64,000 nucleotides of DNA. Source: Isoetes taiwanensis (Eukaryota; Streptophyta; Lycopodiopsida; Isoetales; Isoetaceae). The stretch spans positions 8,290,563 through 8,354,562 of the forward strand of contig JAJEKV010000020.1 in the NCBI GenBank assembly GCA_021234155.1, read 5' to 3'. Within the stretch, counting starts at the first letter, position 1, and each line of letters starts with the position of its first letter. Of the stretch, positions 55,828 through 64,000 are shown one piece after another. The translations under genes were made by a program, and so were the position numbers. The notes beneath the pieces were generated by a model, which worked only from the letters and a program-made list of their open reading frames with translations, had not been told where the DNA came from and did no database searches.

Positions 55828-55966
55828 ACCGCCAGTTTACAGGAAATAGGAGGTTTGGAGCAGTCACCAGCATATCCTAGGGATATTCTAGCATATACCT
55901 ACGATATGCCAAAAGCCCACATAAACAAGGGTTTGCCCCCCTAGGGGCAACCCAAAAATGCAATGC
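55828..55966. repeat. Double-hairpin repeat, copy 2
   Basis: Same order as 50,886-51,012: TGACCGCCA, GGTTTGGAGCAGTCACCAGC, CATATCCTAGG ... CATATACCTACGATATG (first stem with mismatches), then the GGGTTTGCCCCCCTAGGGGC hairpin. Direct orientation relative to copy 1, about 4.9 kb away. Confidence 0.7.
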
Positions 55967-56236
55967 GTTAAGAATCAACATTGAATGTTCAACAAATGTT
56001 TGACAAAAGAACGAATAAAATTATTAATAATATCTTTATAATGCATACCTGATATAAGAAAAAAAAAGGAAAAATTAAATTAACAACATGAATTTCAACA
56101 ACTTTATTTAGAGACTTGACTTTTTATTATAAAAAAATAAAATTACTATGATTAAAAAAATCTGACAAACAACAATTCAAAATAGAATATTCTTTATGTA
56201 ACCATCATTCATTTACTTTCGGTTTATGTCAGGAAA

Positions 56237-56590
56237 TTGGCAATTTTAGAGAGCGTCCTTTTTTCCCGTGTGGCTTTTCCCGTCCGTGGAAATGCCTCCC
56301 GCCTAAAAACAACTCAAAATTTTTTCCCTCTCTCCCGAAGACGTTTTTTTTCCTACTTTCTTCTTCTGCGCCCAGATATTTTTCCGCTTCATCTACCCTT
56401 CTTCCCCTTTTTCACTCCACCGCCTCTTCTCTTCTCCTTCCTTTCTTCCGATGGACAACGGCGCCTCCAACTCTTCTTCCGGTGATGACAACGGCGCCTC
56501 CAACTTCAGTGATGGACCGATGTTCCAACTTCGGTGATGCTCCAACTCCAGCGACTGCCTTTGCTCCACTGCCATGCTGCTCATAAGATT
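56237..56590 (+). promoter_or_regulatory. Pyrimidine-rich leader and possible 5' exon
   Basis: A C/T-rich tract (56,260-56,450) looks like a plant 5' leader. It is followed by ATG at 56,451 and 28 codons (MDNGASNSSSGDDNGASN, with an internally duplicated GACAACGGCGCCTCCAAC) before a TGA. Local CpG content is higher than in the surroundings. It lies 270 bases upstream of the phosphatase-like exon on the same strand and could be its first exon and leader. No TATA box is assigned with confidence. Confidence 0.4.
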
Positions 56591-56857
56591 TTCTTAAAGA
56601 TTCTTTCTTCTCAAATATTTTTTAATCTAATAGGCTGGTTTTGAATCGTTGGTTCTTAAATCTGCTTGCAGTTCGGTAAAAATCTCGAGTCTTTTGAAAA
56701 ATCCAAGCAGGGACATGCAATGGGCTACAAACAAATCTGTTTGGAGACGAACTCATCCGATCTTGGTTTAACCTTTTGCGTATTTATTTGATTTAGGCAT
56801 GCATTGAATGTCTGAGTTCCTTTTTGTTGATATGCTGATTAAAAACTATGAATGTAG

Positions 56858-57166
56858 TTTATAAAAGACCGTTCTGTGACGAATTTGTGAATTTCTGCAT
56901 AGAGCACTTGGTTGTGGGCATCTGGTCGTCATCAAGAGAGTAAGGATCGCTTTGTTAATGTTAGATTACTTTTGATTGGATAAAGTTTGCAAGCAATCAT
57001 CTAATTGTTCTGATACCTGACAATGATTACTGGCTAATTGACTTATTGTTTTACTTGAAACCTAGTTTATGAAGCTGTTTTTTCCCTTTGACAGCATCAA
57101 TTTCATTGCACAGATACTGGTATTAAAGCATTGGACAATAATAAAAAGCCCTTGGTTCTGAAAGAA
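56858..57166 (+). pseudogene. FCP1/NIF-type (HAD) phosphatase exons, incomplete
   Basis: Exon A (56,858-56,939; acceptor ATGAATGTAG, donor GTAAGG) encodes YKRPFCDEFVNFCIEHLVVG and IWSSSR, matching the RPF..EFL.FC.E.F.VGIWSS core of NLI-interacting-factor-like phosphatases. Exon B (57,095-57,166; acceptor TTTTCCCTTTGACAG) encodes HCTDTGIKALDNNKKPLVLK, matching the later HCT.TGF.TLEN..KPLVLKEL segment. About 20 residues normally found between them (the KNVD...LLFCWD part) are absent from the 155-bp intron, the phases do not join, and the catalytic DLNGxL and DDSPYK motifs are not found. So it is a degraded or captured piece. Confidence 0.7.
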
Positions 57167-57392
57167 TCCTTGAGCTTCACATGCAAACTGCTACTCTGTA
57201 GTTGAATCAAAGCCCCTTAGTCAGATTCTTCTATATCACAAGAATAAAAGCTTTAGAATCCCAAATCAGTATTTTCAGTTCACTGGGCATCATATTTTGA
57301 GCAGCTTTTGGATTCGATTGATTGCTGGCCTAATTTTGTGAGTTTATCTGGTTTGGAAAGAGCAGCTCAAAGATCATGAAGGCAGGATAATT

Positions 57393-57458
57393 CACGCTTG
57401 GCGTGATAATGTGCTCCATACTTTGTTGAATGGTCCTTCCCAAATCACGCTTGGCGTG
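57393..57458. repeat. Two copies of the palindrome CACGCTTGGCGTG
   Basis: At 57,393-57,405 and 57,446-57,458, each followed by a TGCTCCATAC word; period 53 bp. A small local duplication with a 5-bp stem. Confidence 0.7.
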
Positions 57459-58194
57459 TATTGCTGCTCCATACCTGCTTCATAACTGCAAAATCATGTG
57501 CTTCGTACATGAGAAAAAGCACTGCTATATTTCTCTTCAATGGAATATATGTTGATAAATCTAGTCAAGCATGTTTGATGCTTTAAGGAAAAAAGACTAA
57601 TATATTATATTTTATCTGAGAAGCAAATGTCTCAATAATGTATTATTGGGCTTTAATTTTCTAGTTTTTCTATAATAATTTCAATTTGACACAGCTCACA
57701 AGGGTTTTAAGTGAGATTTTTTTAAAAGTAATGATAATGTATTTTAATACAAAGCAACTATGAATGTGCTAGTGTCTGTAAATGCTAATCAAACATTAAT
57801 TTCTTCCTCGTATTTTAAATAATAACAAAAACACCTATCAATTATGGCTCAAACATTGTACTTTTGCATAATAACATGTCAAGCACCACATCATTATATT
57901 GAATAAGGGGTTTGCAAAAATGGCGTGCTTTTGGAACAAACATAATCCCAATTTAAATGAATGATGATTACGTTGATAAATGCCAAATTATAAATATAAA
58001 TTTTATAGACAATAACTTGCATATAAAAAAGATAAATTTGTTAAAAAATAATGTGGTAACGTAAATAACATTGTAACTTTCATATAAAACTATTAACGAT
58101 GCCCAGCATTGCAGGGCATAAGCTGGAAGTCTGCAGATGTTTTGACCGCAATGAGAAAAGCATGCAGTAATAATCCAACTTTCGTAACTTTTTA

Positions 58195-58449
58195 TTATAA
58201 CAAGAATGTCCAAAAATTTAACAATGTTTGAAAGAAATTTAGCTCCTTCATGGTAGATAGTGTTGCATCGGTATATTTATGAGCTTTGAATAGAACAAGA
58301 CGATGCTTGTTCATAGGAAACTTGGATGGGAGTAGAGTGTTAATCTGAGCAAGTTTTGAGGTGAGGCTATAGTCAAAGTCTACTAATCTTTGCAAGGTTG
58401 GGCATAAGGTGGGACATTGTAAATGATGAACTGGAGTCATCATCCTCAC
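58195..58449 (-). CDS. Hypothetical 84-codon open frame
   Basis: Starts MRMMTPVHHLQCPTLCP and includes LQRLVDFDYSLTSKLAQ. The latter faintly resembles the LVDxDWRVDxK start of COMM domains, but the flanks do not confirm it. Could be a decayed exon or chance; no splice structure was established. Confidence 0.2.
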   Translation of the reverse strand: MRMMTPVHHLQCPTLCPTLQRLVDFDYSLTSKLAQINTLLPSKFPMNKHRLVLFKAHKYTDATLSTMKELNFFQTLLNFWTFLL

Positions 58450-58626
58450 TATAGATAAATAGCTATATTGTCAAAATGTTACAATGAAACACTAATGTCA
58501 AAATATAATATGTGAATATTGTGGGATTGTTATGAAGTTGAAAATCAACTACAGTGAACTACAGTGAAGTTAAGATTTTGAACTTCCCCATTTGATATAC
58601 TACAGTGAAATTTGAGTCTTTAGCTT

Positions 58627-58733
58627 TCAATTGATACCAGATCACAAATTTTCGATAAGTTTGAAGTTCACAATAGGCCATCAATTGATACCACATCACA
58701 AATTTTCCATAAGTTTGAAGTTCACAATAGGCC
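58627..58733. repeat. 54-bp tandem duplication
   Basis: TCAATTGATACCA(G/C)ATCACA ... TTTGAAGTTCACAATAGGCC occurs at 58,627-58,679 and 58,681-58,733 with two differences. Confidence 0.92.
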
Positions 58734-58954
58734 GAAATTTAAAGCCAGGAGCTTAATTTCATCACAATAGACCACTAAGTGGCCACCAATTGCGCACATG
58801 GAACCTTTAATGGCGCCTAACAAGTATATCGCGTCATGTTTAAATTTTATTGGCAACCACTGATCTGGCGAATATTCCGCCTTTTATGGCAAATCAACGG
58901 CCCCTAGAAGTTTAACTAAAAATCTGAATGAGGAAGCAATGGTGCAAAACGGAC

Positions 58955-58970
58955 CAGTATGCATCAGAGC
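58955..58970 (+). other. Probable primer-binding site remnant
   Basis: CAGTATGCATCAGAGC resembles TGGTATCAGAGC, the sequence complementary to the 3' end of initiator tRNA-Met used by most plant LTR retrotransposons, with a two-base insertion. It lies about 40 bases upstream of the gag start. The 5' LTR should end just before it, but no second LTR is in the window to define it. Confidence 0.5.
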
Positions 58971-59002
58971 TTGAGTTGCGGCTTGGACCTTGAGTAGCTG
59001 AG

Positions 59003-59564
59003 ATGGAGCACGACGAGACTACTGCAGGCGCACATACTGTAGCAGAACAGGTGACTCCTATGGAGGAGGAACCTGATGTACGAGGGCTAGCTGCTTGCGT
59101 ACAGGAAACCTAGAAGAGCCTGGAGACCATGCAGACGAAGTGGGGTGAGGACTTGCTAGATGTGCAGCAGAGCCTCAAGGTAGTATTAGACACTCAGACT
59201 GGTATGAGAACTGTATTAGAGACCTTGTTGGCGCAGATGGCCATGGGAAGTCTGCGGAGAAGGGGAAGTCTCAGGCAGTTGTGGTGGTGGGCCCGGATGC
59301 ACTGGTGCTAGTGCTCCTGTGGAGCAGTCACTGAAGAGTTCCGGATTGAGCAAGGAGGATATATGCAGTCTCGAGCGCACGAGGATCTCGGATTGGGATG
59401 GGAAAGGCACCCGAGGAGGTGATGTCTTGGATTGACAAGCTTGAGACTTTTTTTGAGGTGACCAATAAAGGTGATAAGGCCGGTTGTTTATTGTGCAGAT
59501 GCGGTTGAAATCGGACGCCTATAGATGGTGGAATGGTCCTACCATGAAGAAAGAGGTGAATATG
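59003..59564 (+). pseudogene. Gypsy gag, N-terminal part
   Basis: ATG at 59,003 (MEHDETTAGAHTVAEQVTP). An in-frame TAG near 59,110 and a frameshift near 59,290 follow. Then PEEVMSWIDKLETFFEVTN and RLKSDAYRWWNGPTMKKEVN show the retrotransposon gag core (W..FE...P..WW pattern). The frame is interrupted after ...VNM at 59,564 and resumes at 61,903 as TWSDFRKYFVGEYAP-like codons. Confidence 0.8.
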
Positions 59565-60159
59565 TAGCATAATAACAGGGGTTTTTTTTTGTATTTTTAT
59601 ACGCTCTTTTCTATGGTTTTTCATATGATTTGATGGGCGTATTGCAACAGACCTACCGATCAGTACATCTAGAGTGCACACGGTATTCTTATATCTAAAT
59701 GGCATATTTATCTATGGTTTTGTAATGGTTTCATATTAGATATTATCTATTGACATGCAAGCATCGAGGTCCACTGTTTTAGGGTTCATGTAGGAAAGGG
59801 GCTTTCGAGTGCGGTTAGGGTTGCCAAATTTCCTTCGATTTCAGGAGGACAGAGCAGCGGTTGAAGCTATGCTTATGAAGGAGCGGTGGAAGCTATCAAC
59901 AATGGAGCAATTCTTGCTTGCATCCTTGTCACGGCAGAATATCTAGGTTGTAGAAGCGTGGATCTGTAGAACCTTGCGATATGGGCACTTGGAAAGGGAA
60001 AAACATCCGGTCATCATTGCTCCACGGATCGTTTTTGCCCAACCGCTTTGGGCTGACGAGGTAAGGATTGATAATAAGGTTGTTTTGCATTTCACGATCG
60101 GGTTGTTCAAAGGGTTTTGCCACTATTTCCAACATTGACATTGACTCGGATCCGGAACA

Positions 60160-60400
60160 ACATGGAATGCCGATTTCGAGAAGTTGTATATGCCCTCATA
60201 CAGAAATGCATAAAAAAACCAGATTTGGGCATGTGCAGATGTGTAGAGGCTTTAATGGTTTGCAATTATTGATGCCCATGCCAAGCTTGGGGAACTGGAT
60301 TTGGCCTTTCAGTTTTATGATAAAATGCAGCATCTGGGCACTGAGCCAGATAAATTTACATTCTTAAGCACGTTGAAGGGTTGCAGCATCACAAGCCACT
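60160..60400 (+). pseudogene. Pentatricopeptide repeat (PPR) protein fragment
   Basis: VVYALIQKCIKKPDLGM near 60,185-60,230 has the form of a PPR helix pair. After a frame change, AIIDAHAKLGELDLAFQFYD starts at 60,262, then KMQHLGTEPDKFTFLSTLKG C, a textbook PLS-type PPR (EPDKFTFLSxLKGC). PPR proteins bind organelle RNA. Only about two repeats remain, with stops upstream (TAG and TAA near 60,244-60,255). It sits inside a transposon-like insert, so it is probably a captured fragment. Confidence 0.75.
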
Positions 60401-61442
60401 ATTTCAATTTCATTCAGCCTGTTCTTACATATCTCAGGAATTCCATGTTGTATTGCTCTTTATATTTTTTGTCTGACGGCATTCTCCCTCATCATTTGAG
60501 ATGAAACAAGGATCTGCAGCAGCATAGACACCCACAACTGGGTATGTATTTGGTTCTGTAAGTTAAATTCTTGCTTTCATTCCAAATGCTAAGAGGATTG
60601 CTTTTTCTAAAAATCCAGGTTCAGACAAAGCCAAGATACATTTGAAGCTTCAGGTCACATGGGTCCAAGATACATTTGCTTCTTGACTTTTCGGGCCTTC
60701 TCTATTCCATGTTATTTGATAATCATACTTATATTGAAGCTACTTCTAAGACCTTGAAAAAGGCCGGTATCTATGCCAATTCCAACGATTCACAATCTTA
60801 TTCTTACTATTGCATCCATGGTATTGGATGCTGGCAAGTAGCTATGCTGGAAATGCAACATAACAGATGGATATGGGATGATCCTTGTCTGTGAAAATGC
60901 GTCCTTTATTCTTGGGCAATGCCATCACTGTATCTTCCATCCAATATAATCATTTTCAGGTTGTTTTGAAGCATTAGTATAGCAGCTGCAAACATGCACA
61001 TTACATGCAGCAAAACGTAGAGTTGTGTATGCTTTGGTTCTCTTTGTTGGTTTTTATTATTCTATCATAGTGTAGATCATTTCTCTAGGCTATAACTACC
61101 ATACAAGCTAGTAAGCCTGGGATGATGCCTCTGTTTTGCGGACTTGGTTAGAGTTGGAACATAAACTATTATGGCTTTTTGCCACAGGGATTTTCAAATA
61201 GGTCTTTCAAGAGATTTTAATATTCTCACAACTCCAATGACAAGGATGGTGCTCTCAAGGGATTTTGATATATATAATTATATTACATTATGCTTTAATA
61301 TTATAGTTACTCATGTTTCATTTTACTATATTCCCTTTTTTTCTTAATCTTTGCATATTACATAACACATATTGCTACATGTTTTAAATGTCTTTTATAT
61401 TCTCACATCTGTTTTTTTATGGCCCTCAAGGGCAAAAATTTT

Positions 61443-61905
61443 AGTATAATAACCAACACATAACTTCCATTGACATTAATAAATATAACCATTGGATCCA
61501 ACACATTTAAATTAAAATCCCCCTTAAACCCCCTTTGGTTTGGGTGCATATTCACACGGGGGGTGACGTAGGGCAGCGAGAGCCCTCATAATTGTATTTT
61601 GCACGTACGAAATCAACACCATATAGTATTCCGGTTGAAATCTTATAGTATTTTGCGAATCTTATTATACAGTATAGCAAATCTTGTACTTGCATACCCC
61701 ACAAATGAGGAACTTTACGTACGGTGTAGATTAAGGAATAAGGGGCGAATATGCCAATCCGACAGCTCTCGATGCCCGGAGTCACCCCCCGTGTGAATAT
61801 GCACCCAAACCAAAGGGGGTTTAAGGGGGATTTTAATTTAAATGTGTTGGATCCAATGGTTATATTTATTAATGTCAATGGAAGTTATGTGTTGGTTATT
61901 ATACT
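61443..61905. mobile_element. Fold-back element with perfect 125-bp inverted arms
   Basis: 61,443-61,567 and 61,781-61,905 are exact reverse complements over 125 bases (start AGTATAATAACCAACACATA), and the similarity continues imperfectly for about 25 bases inward (GGGCAGCGAGAGC against GGGCATCGAGAGC). The spacer is 213 bases. Open frames on both strands inside it are mirror images and are not genes. Perfect arms in an otherwise decayed region imply recent insertion or arm-to-arm conversion. Confidence 0.9.
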
Positions 61906-62697
61906 TGGTCCGATTTCAGGAAGTACTTTGTTGGGGAGTATGCACCTCAGCATGATGCTCGTGATGCGCTTGAGAAGCTGCGATACTGTAAGCAGACAGG
62001 TTCTCTCAGTGCTTATATCAATAAGGTATGGGGTTATATCCACAGGGTTGGAGATTTGTCCGAGGCTCGGCAGGTTGATTTCTTTCTAGGTGGTCTATCC
62101 AGTGTTGCTCTCAAGAAGCAGATAATCGTGTTGAAGCCCGAGGATCTTGAGAGGGCAACGATGTTGGCTCGTCAGCTTGGGGAAGAGGATGAGTCCTTTA
62201 AGAGGAAGCTCTCAAAGACGAAATTCAGGTTTTTCAAAAAGAAAAAGTCTGAACAGCCTAAGCCTAAGTCTGCAGGTGAAGAGTCCAAGAAGTGTAAGGC
62301 GGACTCTAAGTCTAGTGGTTCCAGGAAGGGGATTTTCTGCTATAGATGTGGGGAGCCTGGACACATTACTCGTGAATGCTCTCAGCCACATAACAAGAAA
62401 ACTGATAACAAGAAAGCAAACGTGGCTGAAAAGGCTGAAGAAGTATTGGAATCTAAGACAGTTTCAGCCATTGCCATGGAGGAGCTGTGTACGCTGGATA
62501 AGCCCGCAAGCAAGGACATCACGGATATATTTGCTAGACGGGTTATTAGATTCTTGGGCAGAATCATGGGCCGAAACGTTGTGGTGTTATTGGATTGTGG
62601 CTCTTCTGACATGTTTATCTCTTCTAAGTTGGTGGAAGAACTGCACCTACCTTGTAGATGGTCCTTTTGTGAACAATTCTCAGGTAGAGGATCGTAA
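61903..62697 (+). pseudogene. Gypsy gag C-terminal part with CCHC knuckle
   Basis: Continues the gag after the insertion: GEYAPQHDARDALEKLRYCK, SLSAYINKVWGYIHRVGDLS and FFLGGLSSVALKKQIIVLKP. A basic stretch precedes CYRCGEPGHITREC (CX2CX4HX4C zinc knuckle) near 62,338-62,382, which packages RNA in live elements. The frame runs into the protease start before a frameshift near 62,660. Confidence 0.88.
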
Positions 62698-63031
62698 AGT
62701 TGTTGGGGTGCTCTTATGCATTCAAGGCTACCAGGAAAATGTTGGCCGGTATGATGTGGTGCTGGGGATAACATGGTTGCAACGGGTTAAGCATATTGCA
62801 ATAGATTGGAACACTCACCAGGCGACGCTGAAGCATGATGGACGTGAGATATATCTGCAAGGGAGTCCTTTGACGGGAGCTTCCAAGATCGTGTCGTCGC
62901 TTCAGGTCAAGAAACTGGTACGTAAATCTTCCAATCAATGTTTTCTTTTAGTTATTGATGAATGTTATCCTGCTTTTGAGTGTTGTCATATGAGTGTTGA
63001 TAGTGAGGTCATGGAGAATTCAAAAGGCTAG
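62560..63031 (+). pseudogene. Gypsy aspartic protease
   Basis: GRNVVVLLDCGSSDMFISSK corresponds to the usual VLxDSGATxxFIS active site, with Ser replaced by Cys and Ala-Thr replaced by Ser-Ser. After a frameshift the C-terminal part continues as GRYDVVLGITWLQ and LKHDGREIYLQGSP, the typical D(V/M)xLGxxWL motif. It ends at a TAG before the RT frame. Confidence 0.8.
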
Positions 63032-63036
63032 GGGAA

Positions 63037-64000
63037 TTGCAGGATCTGTTGTATGAATTTCAGGACGTATTCCTGGAGGAACTGCCTGAAGGCTTTCCAC
63101 CTAGTAAAGATATTGAACATGAGATTGATCTAGAGATTGGATCCAAACCTGTGTTTAGTAGCCCTTATAGATTGTTTATATGGGAACAAGAGGAGGTAAA
63201 GAAGCAGGTTCATGAGCTATTAGCCAAAGGGTTTGTGAGACCTAGCAAATTCCCTTATGGTGCTCCTGTCATTCTAGTCAAGAAAAAGGACGGATCAATG
63301 TGGATGTGCATTGATTATCGTGCCTTGAATAAGATTATGATCAAGAATAGGTACCCTTTGCCTAGGATTGATGAGATTATGGATAGATTAACAGGAGCTA
63401 AATATTTTTCTAAGTTGAATTTGCGCAGTGGTTATCACCAGATAAGGGTGAAGGAGACGATGTACATAACACTGCCTTCAGGACCACTTTTGATTACTTT
63501 GAATTTTTGGTGATGCCTTTTGGACTACGAATGCTCCTGCTACTTTTTCCAGAATGATGAATGAGGTTTTCGCAGGATGTCTTGATACTTTTGTAAATAT
63601 TTTTATTAGATGAGCATTTGAATTATTTGCGTTCTGTACTAACTCTGCTCCGGTAGCATAAGTTGTATGCAAAAATGTCAAAGTGTGAATTTTTGAAAGC
63701 ACAGGTGGAATATTTGGGCCATATTGTGTTTGCAGAAGGTGTAGCTGTAGATCGCAAGAAGACGGAGGCAATTCAGTCTTGGTCAGTTCCAAAGAATGTA
63801 TTTGAGTTGTGTAGTTTCTTGGGGTTGGCAAGCTATTATCGCAGATTTGTCTGGAAGTTTGCCAAGATTGCAGCTGCTCTAACTATGTTGTTGAAAACTA
63901 ATGTCCCTTGGCAATGGACAGCGAAGCAGCAATATGCAATGGGTATGTTGAAGAGGTTGCTGACCTCAACACCTATTCTGTTGATTCCAGACATGAGTAA
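63037..64000 (+). pseudogene. Gypsy reverse transcriptase, active site deleted, cut by window end
   Basis: [60 protein letters not shown] and [20 protein letters not shown] are classic Ty3/gypsy RT motifs. A frameshift near 63,460 leads to [17 protein letters not shown]-like codons. At 63,590 FVNIF is followed directly by EHLNYLRSVL; the YLDDILVYS block with two catalytic Asp is deleted. Then CEFLKAQVEYLGHIV and FLGLASYYRRFVWKFAKIAA (thumb/connection), running to the last base. Confidence 0.9.

Larger units (their letters stand above)
59565..61905. mobile_element. 2.3-kb insertion in gypsy gag carrying a PPR fragment
   Basis: The left edge TAGCATAATAAC and the right edge GTTATTATACT are inverted matches (11 of 12 with the TAGTATAATAAC at 61,442). 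Excising the block restores a plausible in-frame gag. It contains a PPR gene fragment (60,160-60,400), unassigned AT-rich DNA and, at its right end, the fold-back element at 61,443-61,905. It may be a gene-capturing TIR transposon, or the fold-back may be a later arrival at an end. No transposase seen. Confidence 0.55.
58950..64000 (+). mobile_element. Ty3/gypsy LTR retrotransposon, decayed, running off the window
   Basis: Order PBS, gag, CCHC knuckle, aspartic protease, reverse transcriptase and the start of the connection region, as in Ty3/gypsy (RT before integrase). The gag is split by a 2.3-kb insertion (59,565-61,905). Stops, frameshifts and loss of the RT active-site motif make it inactive. 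RNase H, integrase and the 3' LTR would lie beyond 64,000. Confidence 0.88.

Noticed and set aside
61552-61878. Open frames inside the fold-back element on both strands
   Set aside because: They are mirror images created by the 125-bp inverted arms.

Overview
This window looks like repeat-rich nuclear DNA from a land plant with a large genome; a fern- or gymnosperm-like genome would fit, but the species cannot be read from the sequence. The plant call rests on a FRIGIDA-like exon (a plant-specific family), a PPR fragment, a mitochondrial-type CLPX exon, plant-type L1 and Ty3/gypsy retrotransposons, and intron borders of the usual GT..AG form. No rRNA, tRNA, CRISPR array or prokaryotic operon was seen. 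Most of the window is layered transposable elements; gene material survives as isolated exons and fragments.

Layout. 1-2.5 kb: AT-rich DNA, then an 800-bp almost pure polypurine tract. 2.5-19.65 kb: three copies of one AT-rich element of about 0.8 kb with terminal inverted repeats (TIRs), the first two abutting, each split by a non-LTR retrotransposon (LINE). The LINE in copy 1 is a 5'-truncated family-1 element on the minus strand. Copies 2 and 3 hold family-2 LINEs in opposite orientations. The family-2 LINE in copy 2 is itself split by a 4.05-kb TIR transposon (7,851-11,903) that carries an array of hairpin-bearing tandem repeats. 19.69-19.82 kb: one orphan terminal exon of an unrecognised gene.

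20.3-38.2 kb: a head-to-tail train of large non-autonomous elements. Each has a conserved head of about 550 bp, a 1-2.5 kb body made of the hexamer GAATCT repeated every 10-11 bp, and a tail ending ACTTGTATATATA. They sit in or next to (TA)n, like the rice Micron family. About 7 kb of the train is duplicated in tandem with near-identity (23.16-30.21 and 30.21-38.00 kb). Another copy sits alone between two long (TA)n tracts (40.0-41.8 kb).

42.7-49.9 kb: a CLPX exon (minus strand) cut in two by a 6.8-kb L1 retrotransposon flanked by a perfect 16-bp target-site duplication. 50-57.5 kb: low-copy AT-rich DNA with short pieces of host genes: FRIGIDA-like exon(s), an RPT2-like fragment, and FCP1/NIF-type phosphatase exons behind a pyrimidine-rich leader. 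58.95-64 kb: a decayed Ty3/gypsy element (PBS, gag, protease, RT) running off the window. Its gag is split by a 2.3-kb insertion that carries a PPR gene fragment and ends in a fold-back element with two 125-bp arms that are perfectly complementary.

No working multi-gene pathway is visible. The relationships are those of nested insertion: host exon > L1; gypsy gag > insert with PPR fragment > fold-back; AT-rich TIR element > LINE > 4-kb TIR transposon.
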